Assembly (NCBI RefSeq): GCF_000379805.1
Contig: NZ_KB903557.1
Coordinates: 15,360 to 62,224, forward strand
Source of the DNA: Lewinella cohaerens DSM 23179
Lineage (GTDB): Bacteria > Bacteroidota > Bacteroidia > Chitinophagales > Saprospiraceae
Reading direction: 5' to 3'
DNA: 46,865 bases
Both the position numbers and the translations under genes were made by a program. The notes beneath the pieces are model-generated. The model was not told the DNA's origin. It searched no databases and saw nothing but the letters and a program-made list of their open reading frames with translations. Position 1 is the stretch's first letter. Each line of letters starts with the position of its first letter. Positions 16,430 through 24,863 of this stretch are shown one piece after another.

Positions 16430-17644
16430 TTAGTGCGAATGCTCCAACTCGTTAGCTTTTGATTGTGCATAGACGTAATAGGCCCCTTGGGTGACAACTT
16501 TTTTGCCCGTAGGCAGCGGATCAATCAAGGTTACTGTGGTGAAACCATCCGCCGTAGTTCCGGGAATAACCATTAGGGCGGTGAATTCAACGACTTCGCC
16601 TTCTGTTTGTTCATCCGTATAATAAATATAGGAGGAGGCCCCGTCTTTGATAATCGCCCCATCAGGCAGTGCTGATACGGTTTGGTCATTGAGCCATATT
16701 TTGGCTTCTACAAACAGGTCCTTGATGAAAGTAGGTCGCTCTTTTTCCAAATGGCCGTGAATCCGGACAGTCTTGTTTTCTCTGTTGAATTCTTTGCCGA
16801 TTACATGCACCTCTCCGGGATAAATCTTATTGCCTAAAGCAGGAACCGTATAGCTGATGCGTTGCTCTTCTTTGATATTGGCAATATCTTTTTCGAAGAT
16901 GTCTAATTCCAGGTGAAGGTGGGTTTCGTTTACAATCTCCATCAATTCCATCGCCGGGCTTACATACATGCCATTGTGCATTTTTATCGAGGTAAGGTAA
17001 CCCGACATAGGTGCATAAAGCGGTATGCGCTGGACGATGTTGTCTGGCGTGAGTTTTTCTACCGAAAGCCCAAGGTAATTGAGTTGTTTAGCGAGTCCCT
17101 TGAGCGTTGCTGTTTTACCATCCACCTCGGCTTGTAGGCGCTGTAGGTTTTTCTCCACCCCGGCCTCGGCGTCAAAGAGTGCTTGTTGGCGCTTTAGTTC
17201 CTGTTGTGCAAACGTCAATTCAGCTTTCACTTCCAGGTAGGTTTGTTGCTGTTGGATAAACTCGGGGTTTTCCAAATAGGCCATGATGACGCCTTTATTG
17301 ACGTAGTTGCCCTCAATGTATTTGTTGCTATTGACGATAAACCCATTAGCTTTGGCACTTACCGATGTGAGGGCATTGGGCGGAAGCCCCAGCGTTCCTG
17401 TTGCATTGACATAATCGTTGATTTTCATAGATGTAAAATCACCCAAGGTAATCTCCATGGTGTTCATTTGGTCCTTGGTCAGATGGATGACGCCCTCTTC
17501 ATGTGTTTCTTCGGAATCGTGGCTGTGTTCATCTTCTGCACCATGCTGGTGGCCTGAGTCTGTATGGTCATGACTACAAGCGGTATTGATGTTGACCAAA
17601 ACCATTAATAATAGAAGAGGAAGAAATTTATTTATATTTTTCAT
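16430..17644 (-). CDS. Periplasmic adaptor of a heavy-metal RND efflux system (CusB/CzcB type)
   Basis: A 404-residue membrane-fusion protein linking the inner-membrane RND pump to the outer-membrane channel. It begins with a signal (MKNINKFLPLLLLMVLVNINTAC; Cys23 may be lipidated). A His/Asp/Glu-rich stretch then runs from residues 25 to about 50 (HDHTDSGHQHGAEDEHSH), with HSH at the very C-terminus; both are likely metal-binding. The barrel-sandwich half-motifs are TSVSAKANGFIVNSN and IPLYAPMSGYLTSIKMHNGMYV, with an alpha-hairpin between them (QQTYLEVKAELTFAQQELKRQQALFDAEAGVEKN). It starts 12 nt after the pump gene's stop and is the last gene of the operon. The metal could be Cu, Ag, Zn, Co or Cd; sequence alone does not decide. 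Confidence 0.9.
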   Translation of the reverse strand: MKNINKFLPLLLLMVLVNINTACSHDHTDSGHQHGAEDEHSHDSEETHEEGVIHLTKDQMNTMEITLGDFTSMKINDYVNATGTLGLPPNALTSVSAKANGFIVNSNKYIEGNYVNKGVIMAYLENPEFIQQQQTYLEVKAELTFAQQELKRQQALFDAEAGVEKNLQRLQAEVDGKTATLKGLAKQLNYLGLSVEKLTPDNIVQRIPLYAPMSGYLTSIKMHNGMYVSPAMELMEIVNETHLHLELDIFEKDIANIKEEQRISYTVPALGNKIYPGEVHVIGKEFNRENKTVRIHGHLEKERPTFIKDLFVEAKIWLNDQTVSALPDGAIIKDGASSYIYYTDEQTEGEVVEFTALMVIPGTTADGFTTVTLIDPLPTGKKVVTQGAYYVYAQSKANELEHSH

Positions 17645-17655
17645 TAGGTCGGATA

Positions 17656-20600
17656 TTATTGGTTGGTAAGGAATTGGTAGTAAGCCAGTGCTTGGTTATG
17701 GGCCAGCACTTGCTCGAAGTAGCGGCGACTATTGGTCGCAAAAAGGTTGAGGATATTGACGAGTTCCAGGTAAGAAAGCTCTCCTGCTTGGTAGTTGAGG
17801 CTTGCAATACGATCCATTTCTGGCTGGATCGTATTCAATTGTTCCTGATAATAAACGGCAGCTTCTGCGTACTGTCGGATCGCGTTTAGTGCTTCCAGTT
17901 GTCGCTGTTCCAATTGTTGCGCTTGCACGGCTACTTGTGCTTGAGCTACTTGTGTTTGTAATTGCTGAGCAACCACCTTTTGCCGGTATTGTCGCCGGAA
18001 TAATGGAACCTGTATGCCCGCTTGGAGCCCCGATAGCCAGCCTCCTTCGTAGTAATGTTGGGCAGCATATCCGAGAGTGAATTCGGGCTTCGTTTCTGCT
18101 TGGAGAAGACCTGTATGCGCTTGTTCGATCAGTACCTGTTGTTGAGCAAGGGCTAACTGTACAGGAGGTGCAGTTTCCTGCGAAAAGGGTGCCAGTAGCA
18201 GACTGTCTTTACTGGTAATGGCCTGTGGCGTGTTTGTTACAACTTGTAAACGTTGCTCCAGATTACTAATCTTTAGAACCGTCTGCTTTTCCAAAAGGAG
18301 ATGTTCCTGCAAGGCGGACTGTAAGGTGAGCGCTTCCATTCGGTTGGCAGATCCCACCTTTGTGCGTGTTTCTGCAATTTGATAAAAGTGCTCGTAGCGG
18401 CTGATTAAGGCTTGATAGTGTTGGCGAAGTGCTTTGTATTGTTGCAATTCGTAGTATAGGTATCGAACCTCATAGCGTAACTGTTGAGTGGTGAGTCGTT
18501 GGTTCAGCTCGTTCTGTACAACCAGTTCATCCTGCAATATATTCGTTGCTTTTATCACGGCAGGGTGGGGGATGTTCTGAGTGATGAGGAGTTGATTCAC
18601 CTGCTGATTGTTGGCCCGGAATAGGCCGCCGCCCTGGTAGTTGATAGATGTCTCCCCCAAGCTGTAAGGCAATTGTTGCAAACTTTTACTTTGCTGCAAC
18701 TGCAATTCGGCTGCCTGCATTTGTGGATTATTGCTTAGAGCTGTTGCCAAAGCCTGTTCGAGCGAAATAGGCTCAGGCTGGGCCATCAAAGACAAACTGC
18801 AACATAGCAATGGAAGTAACAGTAATCCGCTTTTGGGAGCAGGAAAAGAACTACGTTTCTCTTGCCATCGTGCCAGCCAACTATAAAGAATGGGTAAGAT
18901 GATCAGCGTAAGAAAGGTTGCACTTATCAACCCGCCAATGACCACAGTTGCTAATGGTCGCTGTACTTCTGCTCCTCCGGAATTCGAGAGCGCCATAGGC
19001 AAGAAACCTAAAGAAGCCACCGCAGCGGTCATTAATACGGGGCGTAGCCGCACCTGCGTACCCAGCATAATGCGTTTGCGGATACTTTCTATCCCTTCGT
19101 CTTTGAGCTGGTTGAAATAACCGATGAGCACAATACCGTTAAGTACAGCGACACCAAACAAGGCAATGAAGCCAATACCCGCTGAAATACTGAAGGGCAT
19201 ACCGCGGAGCTGTAAGGCCCAAATACCTCCGATAGCAGATAGCGGGATGGCCGTAAAAATAAGCACCGCCTGTGTCACTGATCCGAAAGTAAAAAAGAGC
19301 AATACAAAGATCATCGCTAGGGTCAGTGGAACGGCTATTGCCAGGCGTGCATTGGCCGCTTTGAGGTTTTCAAACTGCCCGCCGTAGGTGAAGTAGTAGC
19401 CTGCGGGTAAGCTTATTTTGCCATCCAGTTCCTGCTGAATTTTACCTACCAAGGTCTCAATATCCGTAGCACCCACGTTGACACCGATAACAATGCGGCG
19501 GTTGGTGTTCTCGCGCGAAATTTGCATCGGAGCGTCCTCAAAAGCTACTTTCGCTATGGAGGTAAGCGGAACCTGGGTGCCATTCGCTAATGGGATATAA
19601 AGTTCTTCCACGCTTTGTATATCATTACGGTAGTTTTCTGCGAGTCGGACGACCAAGTCAAAGCGCTGGTCTCCTTCGTAAATGATCCCCGCTTTTTCGC
19701 CTGCAAAGGCAGCCCTGACAATCTGATTGACTGTCTTGACCTGTAGGCCATACTGGGCCAGTTTATCATAATCAAAATTGATGACAATTTGAGGCATGCC
19801 CAGCGTTTGTTCTACTTTGGTGGTACCAACGCCATCAATGCTCCGGATGATACGCTCTGCTTCTTTGGCTTTGGCAAACAAGAGATCAAGGTCATCACCA
19901 AAAAGTTTGACGGCAATATCTGCCCGTGATCCCGTCATCAGCTCATTGAAGCGCATTTGGATCGGCTGGGAAAATTCATACGCCAAACCGGGAATCGACT
20001 GGAGCGTTTGCTCCATCTTTTCAAACATTTCCTGGCGTGAAGTAGCTGAAACCCATTCTGATTTCGGTTTCATCACCACAATGATGTCCCCTGTTTCTAC
20101 CGGCATCGGGTCGGTAGGGATTTCTGCGGAACCTATTTTCGTGACGACATCTTCGATTTCAGGGTACTCCTCCATCAGCTTTTTTTGGATAATTTTTGAG
20201 GTAGCAACACTTTGCGATAGGGAACTACCTGGCGGCAAGATTTGATGAAGAGCAAGGTCACCTTCTTCCAGTGTTGGGATAAATTCGCCACCCATCCGAG
20301 AAAAGACGATCATACTCAGGCTGAAAAGTAATATAGTAGCGGTAACAAAGGCAATTTTAAACCTCAAAGCCAAATGTAAAACCGGGCTGTAGAGCAGCTG
20401 ACAAAAGGCAATGATTCGATCCGCGATGGTCTGTCGGTTATTGATGTTACGCTGTAAAAACAATGCGCTCATCATAGGTACGTAAGTCAAAGAAAGGATC
20501 AAAGCGCCAGTGATCGCGAGCATGACGGTCTGTGCCATGGGGCGAAACATTTTGCCTTCAATGCCTACCAGCGCCAGAATAGGAAGGTAGACCATCAAGA

Positions 20601-21960
20601 TGATGATTTCCCCAAAGGCGGCAGAGCTACGGATTTTGATGGCGGCGGTTTGCACCTCGTCGTTCATTTGTTGGCGACTCAGTTTTTGCCCAGGAAAACG
20701 ACTTTGTAGCCGATGGACGATGGACTCTACAATGATGACGGCCCCGTCGATGATCAGCCCGAAGTCGATGGCTCCTAAACTCATGAGGTTAGCAGAAATG
20801 CCCAAAACATTCATCATGGCAACGGCAAAAAGCATCGCCAGCGGAATGACTGAGGCCACAATAAGCCCTGCTCGCCAATTGCCAAGCATAAGTACCAGGA
20901 TGAAGACTACGATGAGCCCTCCTTCGAGTAAATTCTTGCGCACGGTGCTAATTGCTGTAGATACAAGTTTTTCACGATCCAGATAGGCTTCGATGACGAC
21001 ACCCTCGGGGAGCGATTTTTGGATTTGTGTTACCCGTTCCTTGACGAGCTTGGTCACGGCGGCGGAGTTGGCTCCTTTCAGCATCATTACCGTACCGCCT
21101 ACAACTTCTTGGCCATCTCGGGTGAGGGCACCGTAGCGAGGGGCTTTCCCAAACTGTACAGTCGCCACGTCTTTGACGAGAATAGGCTTACCGTTACTTA
21201 CTTTGACAACTACGTTTTCAATGTCACTTAAAGATTTGGCAATGCCCTTGGTCCGTACGTAATAAGTGTTGGGTGTTTTTTCAATATAAGCCCCACCTGT
21301 ATTTTCATTACTGTTGGCCAAAGCGTTATAAATATCAGTAATGCTGACGTTCATTGCTTTGAGTAGGCCGGGTGTAACGGCTACTTCGTACTGTTTGAGG
21401 TAGCCGCCCAAGGTGTTTACCTCTACTACTCCGGGAATTCCCGCCAATTGCCTTTTGACGATCCAATCCTGGATGCTTCGTAATTCTGTGGAACTGATTT
21501 TGTCTTCAAAGCCCTTTTCGGGGCGAACTACGTATTGGTAGATCTCTCCCAAGCCTGTAGAAATAGGTGCCAAGGTTGGTTGCCCGAGTTCGGCGGGGAT
21601 ATTTTCTCTGGCTTCTTGTAGGTATTGATTCACCAGTTGGCGTGCGAGGTAAATGTCCATTTTTTCTTCAAAAACGACCGTTACGACAGACAAGCCAAAG
21701 CGGGAAACAGAACGAATTTCTACAAGCTGTTGAATATTCTGAAGTGAGAGTTCTACAGGGGTAGTAATAAATTGTTCTATTTCCTGGGTAGCCAGGCTAG
21801 GAGAGGTAGTAATTACCTGCACTTGGTTGTTGGTGATGTCGGGAACGGCATCTATTGGTAATTGCCGCAAGGAGAAAAGTCCCCAGACGGTAAGGGCTGC
21901 TACCAGCAACCCGATGACAAACTTATTCTGTATAGAATAAGCGATTATATTATCGAACAT
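17656..21960 (-). CDS. Heavy-metal RND efflux pump (CusA/CzcA) fused to a TolC-type outer-membrane factor
   Basis: A 1434-residue fusion. Residues 1 to about 1035 are a complete HME-type RND pump: MFDNIIAYSIQNKFVIGLLV at the N-terminus, LRQLPIDAVPDITNNQVQV, the TM4 proton-relay motif GAIDFGLIIDGAVIIVES, MGGEFIPTLEEGDL, and a final TM bundle ending LPILYSWLARWQEK. Residues 1040-1060 (SGLLLLPLLCCSLSLMAQ) look like a signal peptide. From about 1062 the chain is a TolC/CzcC-like outer-membrane factor (ISLEQALATALSNNPQMQAAELQLQQS, VGSANRMEALTLQSALQEHLLLEKQ, LSGLQAGIQVPLFRR). Normal CusA is about 1040 residues, so this is pump plus OMF. Such fusions exist in other Bacteroidota to my knowledge. It is flanked in the operon by its adaptor and a DUF6660-like protein. 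Confidence 0.93.
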   Translation of the reverse strand: MFDNIIAYSIQNKFVIGLLVAALTVWGLFSLRQLPIDAVPDITNNQVQVITTSPSLATQEIEQFITTPVELSLQNIQQLVEIRSVSRFGLSVVTVVFEEKMDIYLARQLVNQYLQEARENIPAELGQPTLAPISTGLGEIYQYVVRPEKGFEDKISSTELRSIQDWIVKRQLAGIPGVVEVNTLGGYLKQYEVAVTPGLLKAMNVSITDIYNALANSNENTGGAYIEKTPNTYYVRTKGIAKSLSDIENVVVKVSNGKPILVKDVATVQFGKAPRYGALTRDGQEVVGGTVMMLKGANSAAVTKLVKERVTQIQKSLPEGVVIEAYLDREKLVSTAISTVRKNLLEGGLIVVFILVLMLGNWRAGLIVASVIPLAMLFAVAMMNVLGISANLMSLGAIDFGLIIDGAVIIVESIVHRLQSRFPGQKLSRQQMNDEVQTAAIKIRSSAAFGEIIILMVYLPILALVGIEGKMFRPMAQTVMLAITGALILSLTYVPMMSALFLQRNINNRQTIADRIIAFCQLLYSPVLHLALRFKIAFVTATILLFSLSMIVFSRMGGEFIPTLEEGDLALHQILPPGSSLSQSVATSKIIQKKLMEEYPEIEDVVTKIGSAEIPTDPMPVETGDIIVVMKPKSEWVSATSRQEMFEKMEQTLQSIPGLAYEFSQPIQMRFNELMTGSRADIAVKLFGDDLDLLFAKAKEAERIIRSIDGVGTTKVEQTLGMPQIVINFDYDKLAQYGLQVKTVNQIVRAAFAGEKAGIIYEGDQRFDLVVRLAENYRNDIQSVEELYIPLANGTQVPLTSIAKVAFEDAPMQISRENTNRRIVIGVNVGATDIETLVGKIQQELDGKISLPAGYYFTYGGQFENLKAANARLAIAVPLTLAMIFVLLFFTFGSVTQAVLIFTAIPLSAIGGIWALQLRGMPFSISAGIGFIALFGVAVLNGIVLIGYFNQLKDEGIESIRKRIMLGTQVRLRPVLMTAAVASLGFLPMALSNSGGAEVQRPLATVVIGGLISATFLTLIILPILYSWLARWQEKRSSFPAPKSGLLLLPLLCCSLSLMAQPEPISLEQALATALSNNPQMQAAELQLQQSKSLQQLPYSLGETSINYQGGGLFRANNQQVNQLLITQNIPHPAVIKATNILQDELVVQNELNQRLTTQQLRYEVRYLYYELQQYKALRQHYQALISRYEHFYQIAETRTKVGSANRMEALTLQSALQEHLLLEKQTVLKISNLEQRLQVVTNTPQAITSKDSLLLAPFSQETAPPVQLALAQQQVLIEQAHTGLLQAETKPEFTLGYAAQHYYEGGWLSGLQAGIQVPLFRRQYRQKVVAQQLQTQVAQAQVAVQAQQLEQRQLEALNAIRQYAEAAVYYQEQLNTIQPEMDRIASLNYQAGELSYLELVNILNLFATNSRRYFEQVLAHNQALAYYQFLTNQ

Positions 21961-22002
21961 GTAAATGTTGAACTTTAGTTAAACGATCATTTTCGCAAGA
22001 AG

Positions 22003-22089
22003 CTATCTCAGAAGGGTAACTAGGTTGAGTACTAAACCGTACACTGTAAAGAACCTTCAAGGTTCAATACGGCAGTGTTTCTGAGATAG
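22003..22089. mobile_element. MITE-like 87-bp element with perfect terminal inverted repeats inside the efflux operon
   Basis: CTATCTCAGAA (22003-22013) and TTCTGAGATAG (22079-22089) are perfect 11-bp inverted repeats of the kind found at ends of some IS families. Inside are a GAACCTT-C-AAGGTTC palindrome (22051-22065) and two competing pairings: CCGTA 22037-22041 with TACGG 22068-22072, and ACACTG 22041-22046 with CAGTGT 22073-22078. It has no coding capacity and sits between the DUF6660-like gene and the RND pump. It could be a miniature transposable element or a structured RNA segment of the operon transcript. A target duplication was not clear. Confidence 0.5.
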
Positions 22090-22113
22090 TCTTATCCTAT
22101 AAAATGTAGTTGA

Positions 22114-22458
22114 CTAAAGCCTGGGAGGAGACCAGATAGCATTCTTCACACCAGTGGTTGGAAAGTTAGCTGTAGAAACGGGAGCTTCACTTGGTTTTGG
22201 TGTGAATACGGTAAGAGAAATTGTTGTCACCTGAGGAATACTGATGACACAAGAGCAGCAATCGCAAATACAAAAAGGAGGACAGGCGTCCTCTTCACAA
22301 TCTTTAGATTGATGATCGTGATCATCAGGGTGTGCCTGTGCGGTAACCTCAATCTCTGTTGTTGTGCTTAACACCCCAGCGTCCACTGTATCCATACAAG
22401 GGACAAGTGCTAAGGTTAGCATGTAAAATGGTAATATGTAGCGTACGAATTGCTGCAT
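22114..22458 (-). CDS. Small Cys/His-rich DUF6660-like protein, first gene of the metal-efflux operon
   Basis: A 114-residue protein from ATG 22458 (MQQFVRYILPFYMLTLALVPCMDT); a longer start at 22488 would overlap the promoter. After the hydrophobic N-terminus come an acidic/His segment (HPDDHDHQSKDCEEDACPP) and a cysteine cluster (CPPFCICDCCSC), and the chain ends VKNAIWSPPRL. The pattern VPC.DT, CxPFCxCxCC and a terminal IW.PP is what I know as DUF6660, small proteins often placed before cusA-type genes in Bacteroidota. Residues suited to soft-metal binding and the operon position suggest a periplasmic metal-binding accessory, but no activity is established. Confidence 0.75.
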   Translation of the reverse strand: MQQFVRYILPFYMLTLALVPCMDTVDAGVLSTTTEIEVTAQAHPDDHDHQSKDCEEDACPPFCICDCCSCVISIPQVTTISLTVFTPKPSEAPVSTANFPTTGVKNAIWSPPRL

Positions 22459-22464
22459 GCGGTG

Positions 22465-22495
22465 CAAAAGTATCACCAAACAACTCAAAATGCAA
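22465..22495 (-). promoter_or_regulatory. Promoter of the heavy-metal efflux operon
   Basis: The minus strand has TTG (22493-22495), a 20-nt spacer, then TACTTTTG (22465-22472), a full match to the Bacteroidota -33/-7 consensus. The -7 box ends only 6 nt before the ATG at 22458, implying a leaderless or nearly leaderless transcript. Confidence 0.7.
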
Positions 22496-22512
22496 GCGAC
22501 TTAGTGCTTTCT

Positions 22513-22645
22513 TAAGGTAAACGCACGAAAATAGAATGGCCTTCAAGACTGCTAAATTAAACAGGGTAGCCCACAGATCGAACGAATCAGACGGATTAAC
22601 ACGGTTTTTTTAAAAAAAAACAATAAATCTGTGTTCTATCCTTAT
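22513..22645 (+). repeat. Dispersed intergenic repeat, family R2, copy 2
   Basis: Part of the 337-nt gap between the DUF6660-like gene and the S24 repressor gene. GGTAAACGCACGAAAATAGAATGG and the following bases to GCCCAC match 4757-4817 at about 79% by eye. It then runs into GGATTAACACGG, a T/A run, and AAATCTGTGTTCTATCC, resembling the ATCCGTGT/ATCTGTG strings common in intergenic DNA of this phylum. The efflux operon promoter abuts it. Confidence 0.6.
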
Positions 22646-22711
22646 CATCTTTGATGTATGCCTTGGAATCCACTATTTGGAAAGCATATTGCTTTTACCT
22701 ATATTTGTAAT

Positions 22712-22749
22712 AACAAAACTCCCGAGCAGGCGAAAACGCCCCCCGGGAG
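22712..22749 (-). terminator. Second minus-strand terminator behind the S24 repressor gene
   Basis: CTCCCG/CGGGAG (22719-22724 with 22744-22749) and GGCG/CGCC (22729-22732 with 22737-22740) stack into an interrupted stem. On the minus strand it is followed by TTTTGTT. Confidence 0.6.
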
Positions 22750-22769
22750 GAAAAAACAGCAGGATAAAA

Positions 22770-22809
22770 AATCTTCAGGATGCTCTTCGTTTCGGCGGAG
22801 AGCATCCTG
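22770..22809 (-). terminator. Terminator of the S24 repressor gene
   Basis: CAGGATGCTCT (22776-22786) pairs perfectly with AGAGCATCCTG (22799-22809). On the minus strand a TTTTTT run follows within a few bases. It lies 17 nt past the stop at 22826. Confidence 0.85.
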
Positions 22810-22825
22810 TGTTTTTAGACTTGTT

Positions 22826-23554
22826 TTAAAGGGAACTTACCCGGCGAATGACTTCGTAAAGGCGGGTGTATTCATTGACTTCTTCCACAAATGGATCATA
22901 CTCCAGGTGGTTGGCCGAGATCATTTTCAGGTGAGTGACACGGCCTTTTTCATTAAGTATACGCTGAACATATTTGACCCAAACAGATCCGTTGTTTTTA
23001 ACGGCGTAGATTTTGTTGTCTTTGATCTCGTGTACGCCTGCTATCTCCCGACTAACTACGATATCATGATCGTTAATGACCGGCTCCATACTGTTACCGT
23101 TGATGGGAAAAGCTACCAAGCCGCCACCATCAAGACCAGGGATAGAGAAGAAATCATTGTTTTCTGTGATGAAAGACCCTGCGTCTACGGTAACACCAGC
23201 GAAGGCTTCTGTAGTCGTAAAGAGGATGTTGCCATTGTAAACAATTTCTGATTCTTCCGGATTGGGTAAATCAAGCCCAAAAGGCGTGCCTTCCCCTTCG
23301 AGGAGGTAAGCGTAGTTGACACCATATTCATGACAAACACGGCGCGACTGTTCGTAGCTGATGCAACGTTTGTCTCCTTCGTTAAGAAAAGCTCTGATAA
23401 TGTGACCATAAGCGCGGTTACCCACGATTTTTTCTGCAAAATCACCCAGTCCTTTGCCATTGCGGTCATTTTTGATGACATCGCCTCGTTCTTCGAGTAT
23501 TTTGAAGACTTTAACAAAGCGGTCATTTAGGTCACGTCGATCACTTGAAATCAT
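22826..23554 (-). CDS. S24-family (LexA/CI-like) transcriptional repressor
   Basis: A 242-residue regulator. The N-terminal 95 residues are a helical DNA-binding region (FVKVFKILEERGDV ... GDFAEKIVGNRAYGHI ... GVNYAYLLEGEGTPFG, a layout seen in phage-type repressors). The C-terminus is an S24 peptidase domain: the cleavage-like Ala119-Gly120 (EAFAGVTV), the nucleophile Ser155 in NGNSMEPVI, and the general base Lys194 in VWVKYVQRI. It could self-cleave on RecA activation like LexA. It is too long and divergent in the N-terminus to be called LexA itself, and no phage genes surround it. Its targets are not known, and no obvious operator was seen. Confidence 0.85.
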   Translation of the reverse strand: MISSDRRDLNDRFVKVFKILEERGDVIKNDRNGKGLGDFAEKIVGNRAYGHIIRAFLNEGDKRCISYEQSRRVCHEYGVNYAYLLEGEGTPFGLDLPNPEESEIVYNGNILFTTTEAFAGVTVDAGSFITENNDFFSIPGLDGGGLVAFPINGNSMEPVINDHDIVVSREIAGVHEIKDNKIYAVKNNGSVWVKYVQRILNEKGRVTHLKMISANHLEYDPFVEEVNEYTRLYEVIRRVSSL

Positions 23555-23613
23555 AGCTGTTCTTCTTTTTGGTATCCATTAATTTGGTTGCAAGTTAAAA
23601 CAAAATAGTTTTA

Positions 23614-24807
23614 TCAACAAATAATTTTAAAAATTTCTTTGGTTATATTTTTAATTTCCTCTGTTGTGTTGTAATAATGAGGAGATAGTCTTAGCACCCA
23701 GGGGATATTCTTACGGCTAAAGTCGTAATGAGCATAGGTGCCCCAGCTGATGGAGGTGTGAATCTTTTCTTTTCGAAGTTGCGCTAGTAAGGCTTTGGGG
23801 TCCTGATTGGGGAGGTAGCAGGTAACGATGGCACCGAGGTTTTCCCCTTTGTCCATGACCTGAATACCAGTATGTTCAGCCAGCGCTAGCCTTAATTGTT
23901 TGGCCAGATCAGCAGTTCGTTGAGCTATTGCGGTTAAACCAACATTTAGTGCATATTGTGCAGCCGCTACGGCTCCGTGTACCAAGGCGTGATTGCGTTC
24001 CCATAGTTCGTAGCGGCGCGCATCTGCTTGGGGGAGGTAGTGATCGGCAGAAGGCCAATCGGCACTGTGGAGGTCTAAATACAGCGGGGCAGTTTTCTGT
24101 TGGAGCACTCGATCAGAAGCGTAAAGAAAGCCGGTGCCTCTGGGGCCGCGCAAGAATTTACGAAAAGTAGCCGTTAAAAAATCACATCCTATAGCCTCAA
24201 CATCGAGTGGCAATTGCCCTGCGGTTTGGCAAGCGTCTACTATATATAAGGTGTCGACTTCTCTGCAAGCTTGGCCAATAGTATGTATATCCTGAATAAG
24301 GCCACTGCTGGTAGGCATATGCGTAACGGCAACGAGGCGAGGAACCTGATCGCGAATGAGTTGGCACATGGCTTCAATGTCTACACCTCCAGCAGGGGAT
24401 TCGGGAGCAACCTGAATTTTTGCTCCAAAACGCTTGGCTACCTGAAGGAAGGCAATTTGGTTAGAAACGTAATCATTTTCTGTAGTGAGAATCAAGTCAC
24501 CAGGATTAAAGGCAATGGAGCTTAAAGCGCGATTGTAAGCATCGGTAGCACTGGTTGCAAAAGCAATTTGGTGAGGTTGTGCCTGAAGAAGTTCAGCAAC
24601 AGTAGGGTAAAAGGCATTGCTTTTTTCGGCATGAATAGCTGCTGCTTCGTAGCCCCCTAGCTGGTATTCTAGTTGAAGATGCTCTTGTATGGCCTGTTGT
24701 ACAGGTAACGGTGTTAAAGAAGCACCGGCGTTGTTGAAGTGAATCACCTCAAGGGAGGCGGGCGTATCTTGGCGTAATAGGTGAAGTTGGGCCGTTGAAA
24801 TGGACAT
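23614..24807 (-). CDS. Class V aminotransferase-fold PLP enzyme (cysteine desulfurase/lyase-like)
   Basis: A 397-residue cytosolic PLP enzyme. The N-terminal FNNAGASLTPLPV matches the family start. FATSATDAYNRAL binds the PLP phosphate, YIVDACQTAGQLPLDV gives Asp191 and Gln194 near the pyridine ring, and TATFRKFLRGPRGTGFLY holds the Schiff-base Lys217. These fit the selenocysteine lyase/cysteine desulfurase/isopenicillin-N epimerase-like branch. A sulfur-transfer Cys loop typical of IscS/SufS is not evident near residue 330, so a lyase or epimerase role is as likely as desulfuration. The gene is alone, and the substrate is not predictable. Confidence 0.85.
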   Translation of the reverse strand: MSISTAQLHLLRQDTPASLEVIHFNNAGASLTPLPVQQAIQEHLQLEYQLGGYEAAAIHAEKSNAFYPTVAELLQAQPHQIAFATSATDAYNRALSSIAFNPGDLILTTENDYVSNQIAFLQVAKRFGAKIQVAPESPAGGVDIEAMCQLIRDQVPRLVAVTHMPTSSGLIQDIHTIGQACREVDTLYIVDACQTAGQLPLDVEAIGCDFLTATFRKFLRGPRGTGFLYASDRVLQQKTAPLYLDLHSADWPSADHYLPQADARRYELWERNHALVHGAVAAAQYALNVGLTAIAQRTADLAKQLRLALAEHTGIQVMDKGENLGAIVTCYLPNQDPKALLAQLRKEKIHTSISWGTYAHYDFSRKNIPWVLRLSPHYYNTTEEIKNITKEIFKIIC

Positions 24808-24863
24808 AAGTGGTACGTTGATTATGAGGTTTAGCCTGGTTGTTGTGATAGCCTGATAGGTGT

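Noticed and set aside
22826-23554. S24 repressor as evidence of a prophage
   Set aside because: No integrase, structural or lysis genes lie on either side; the neighbours are metabolic and envelope genes.
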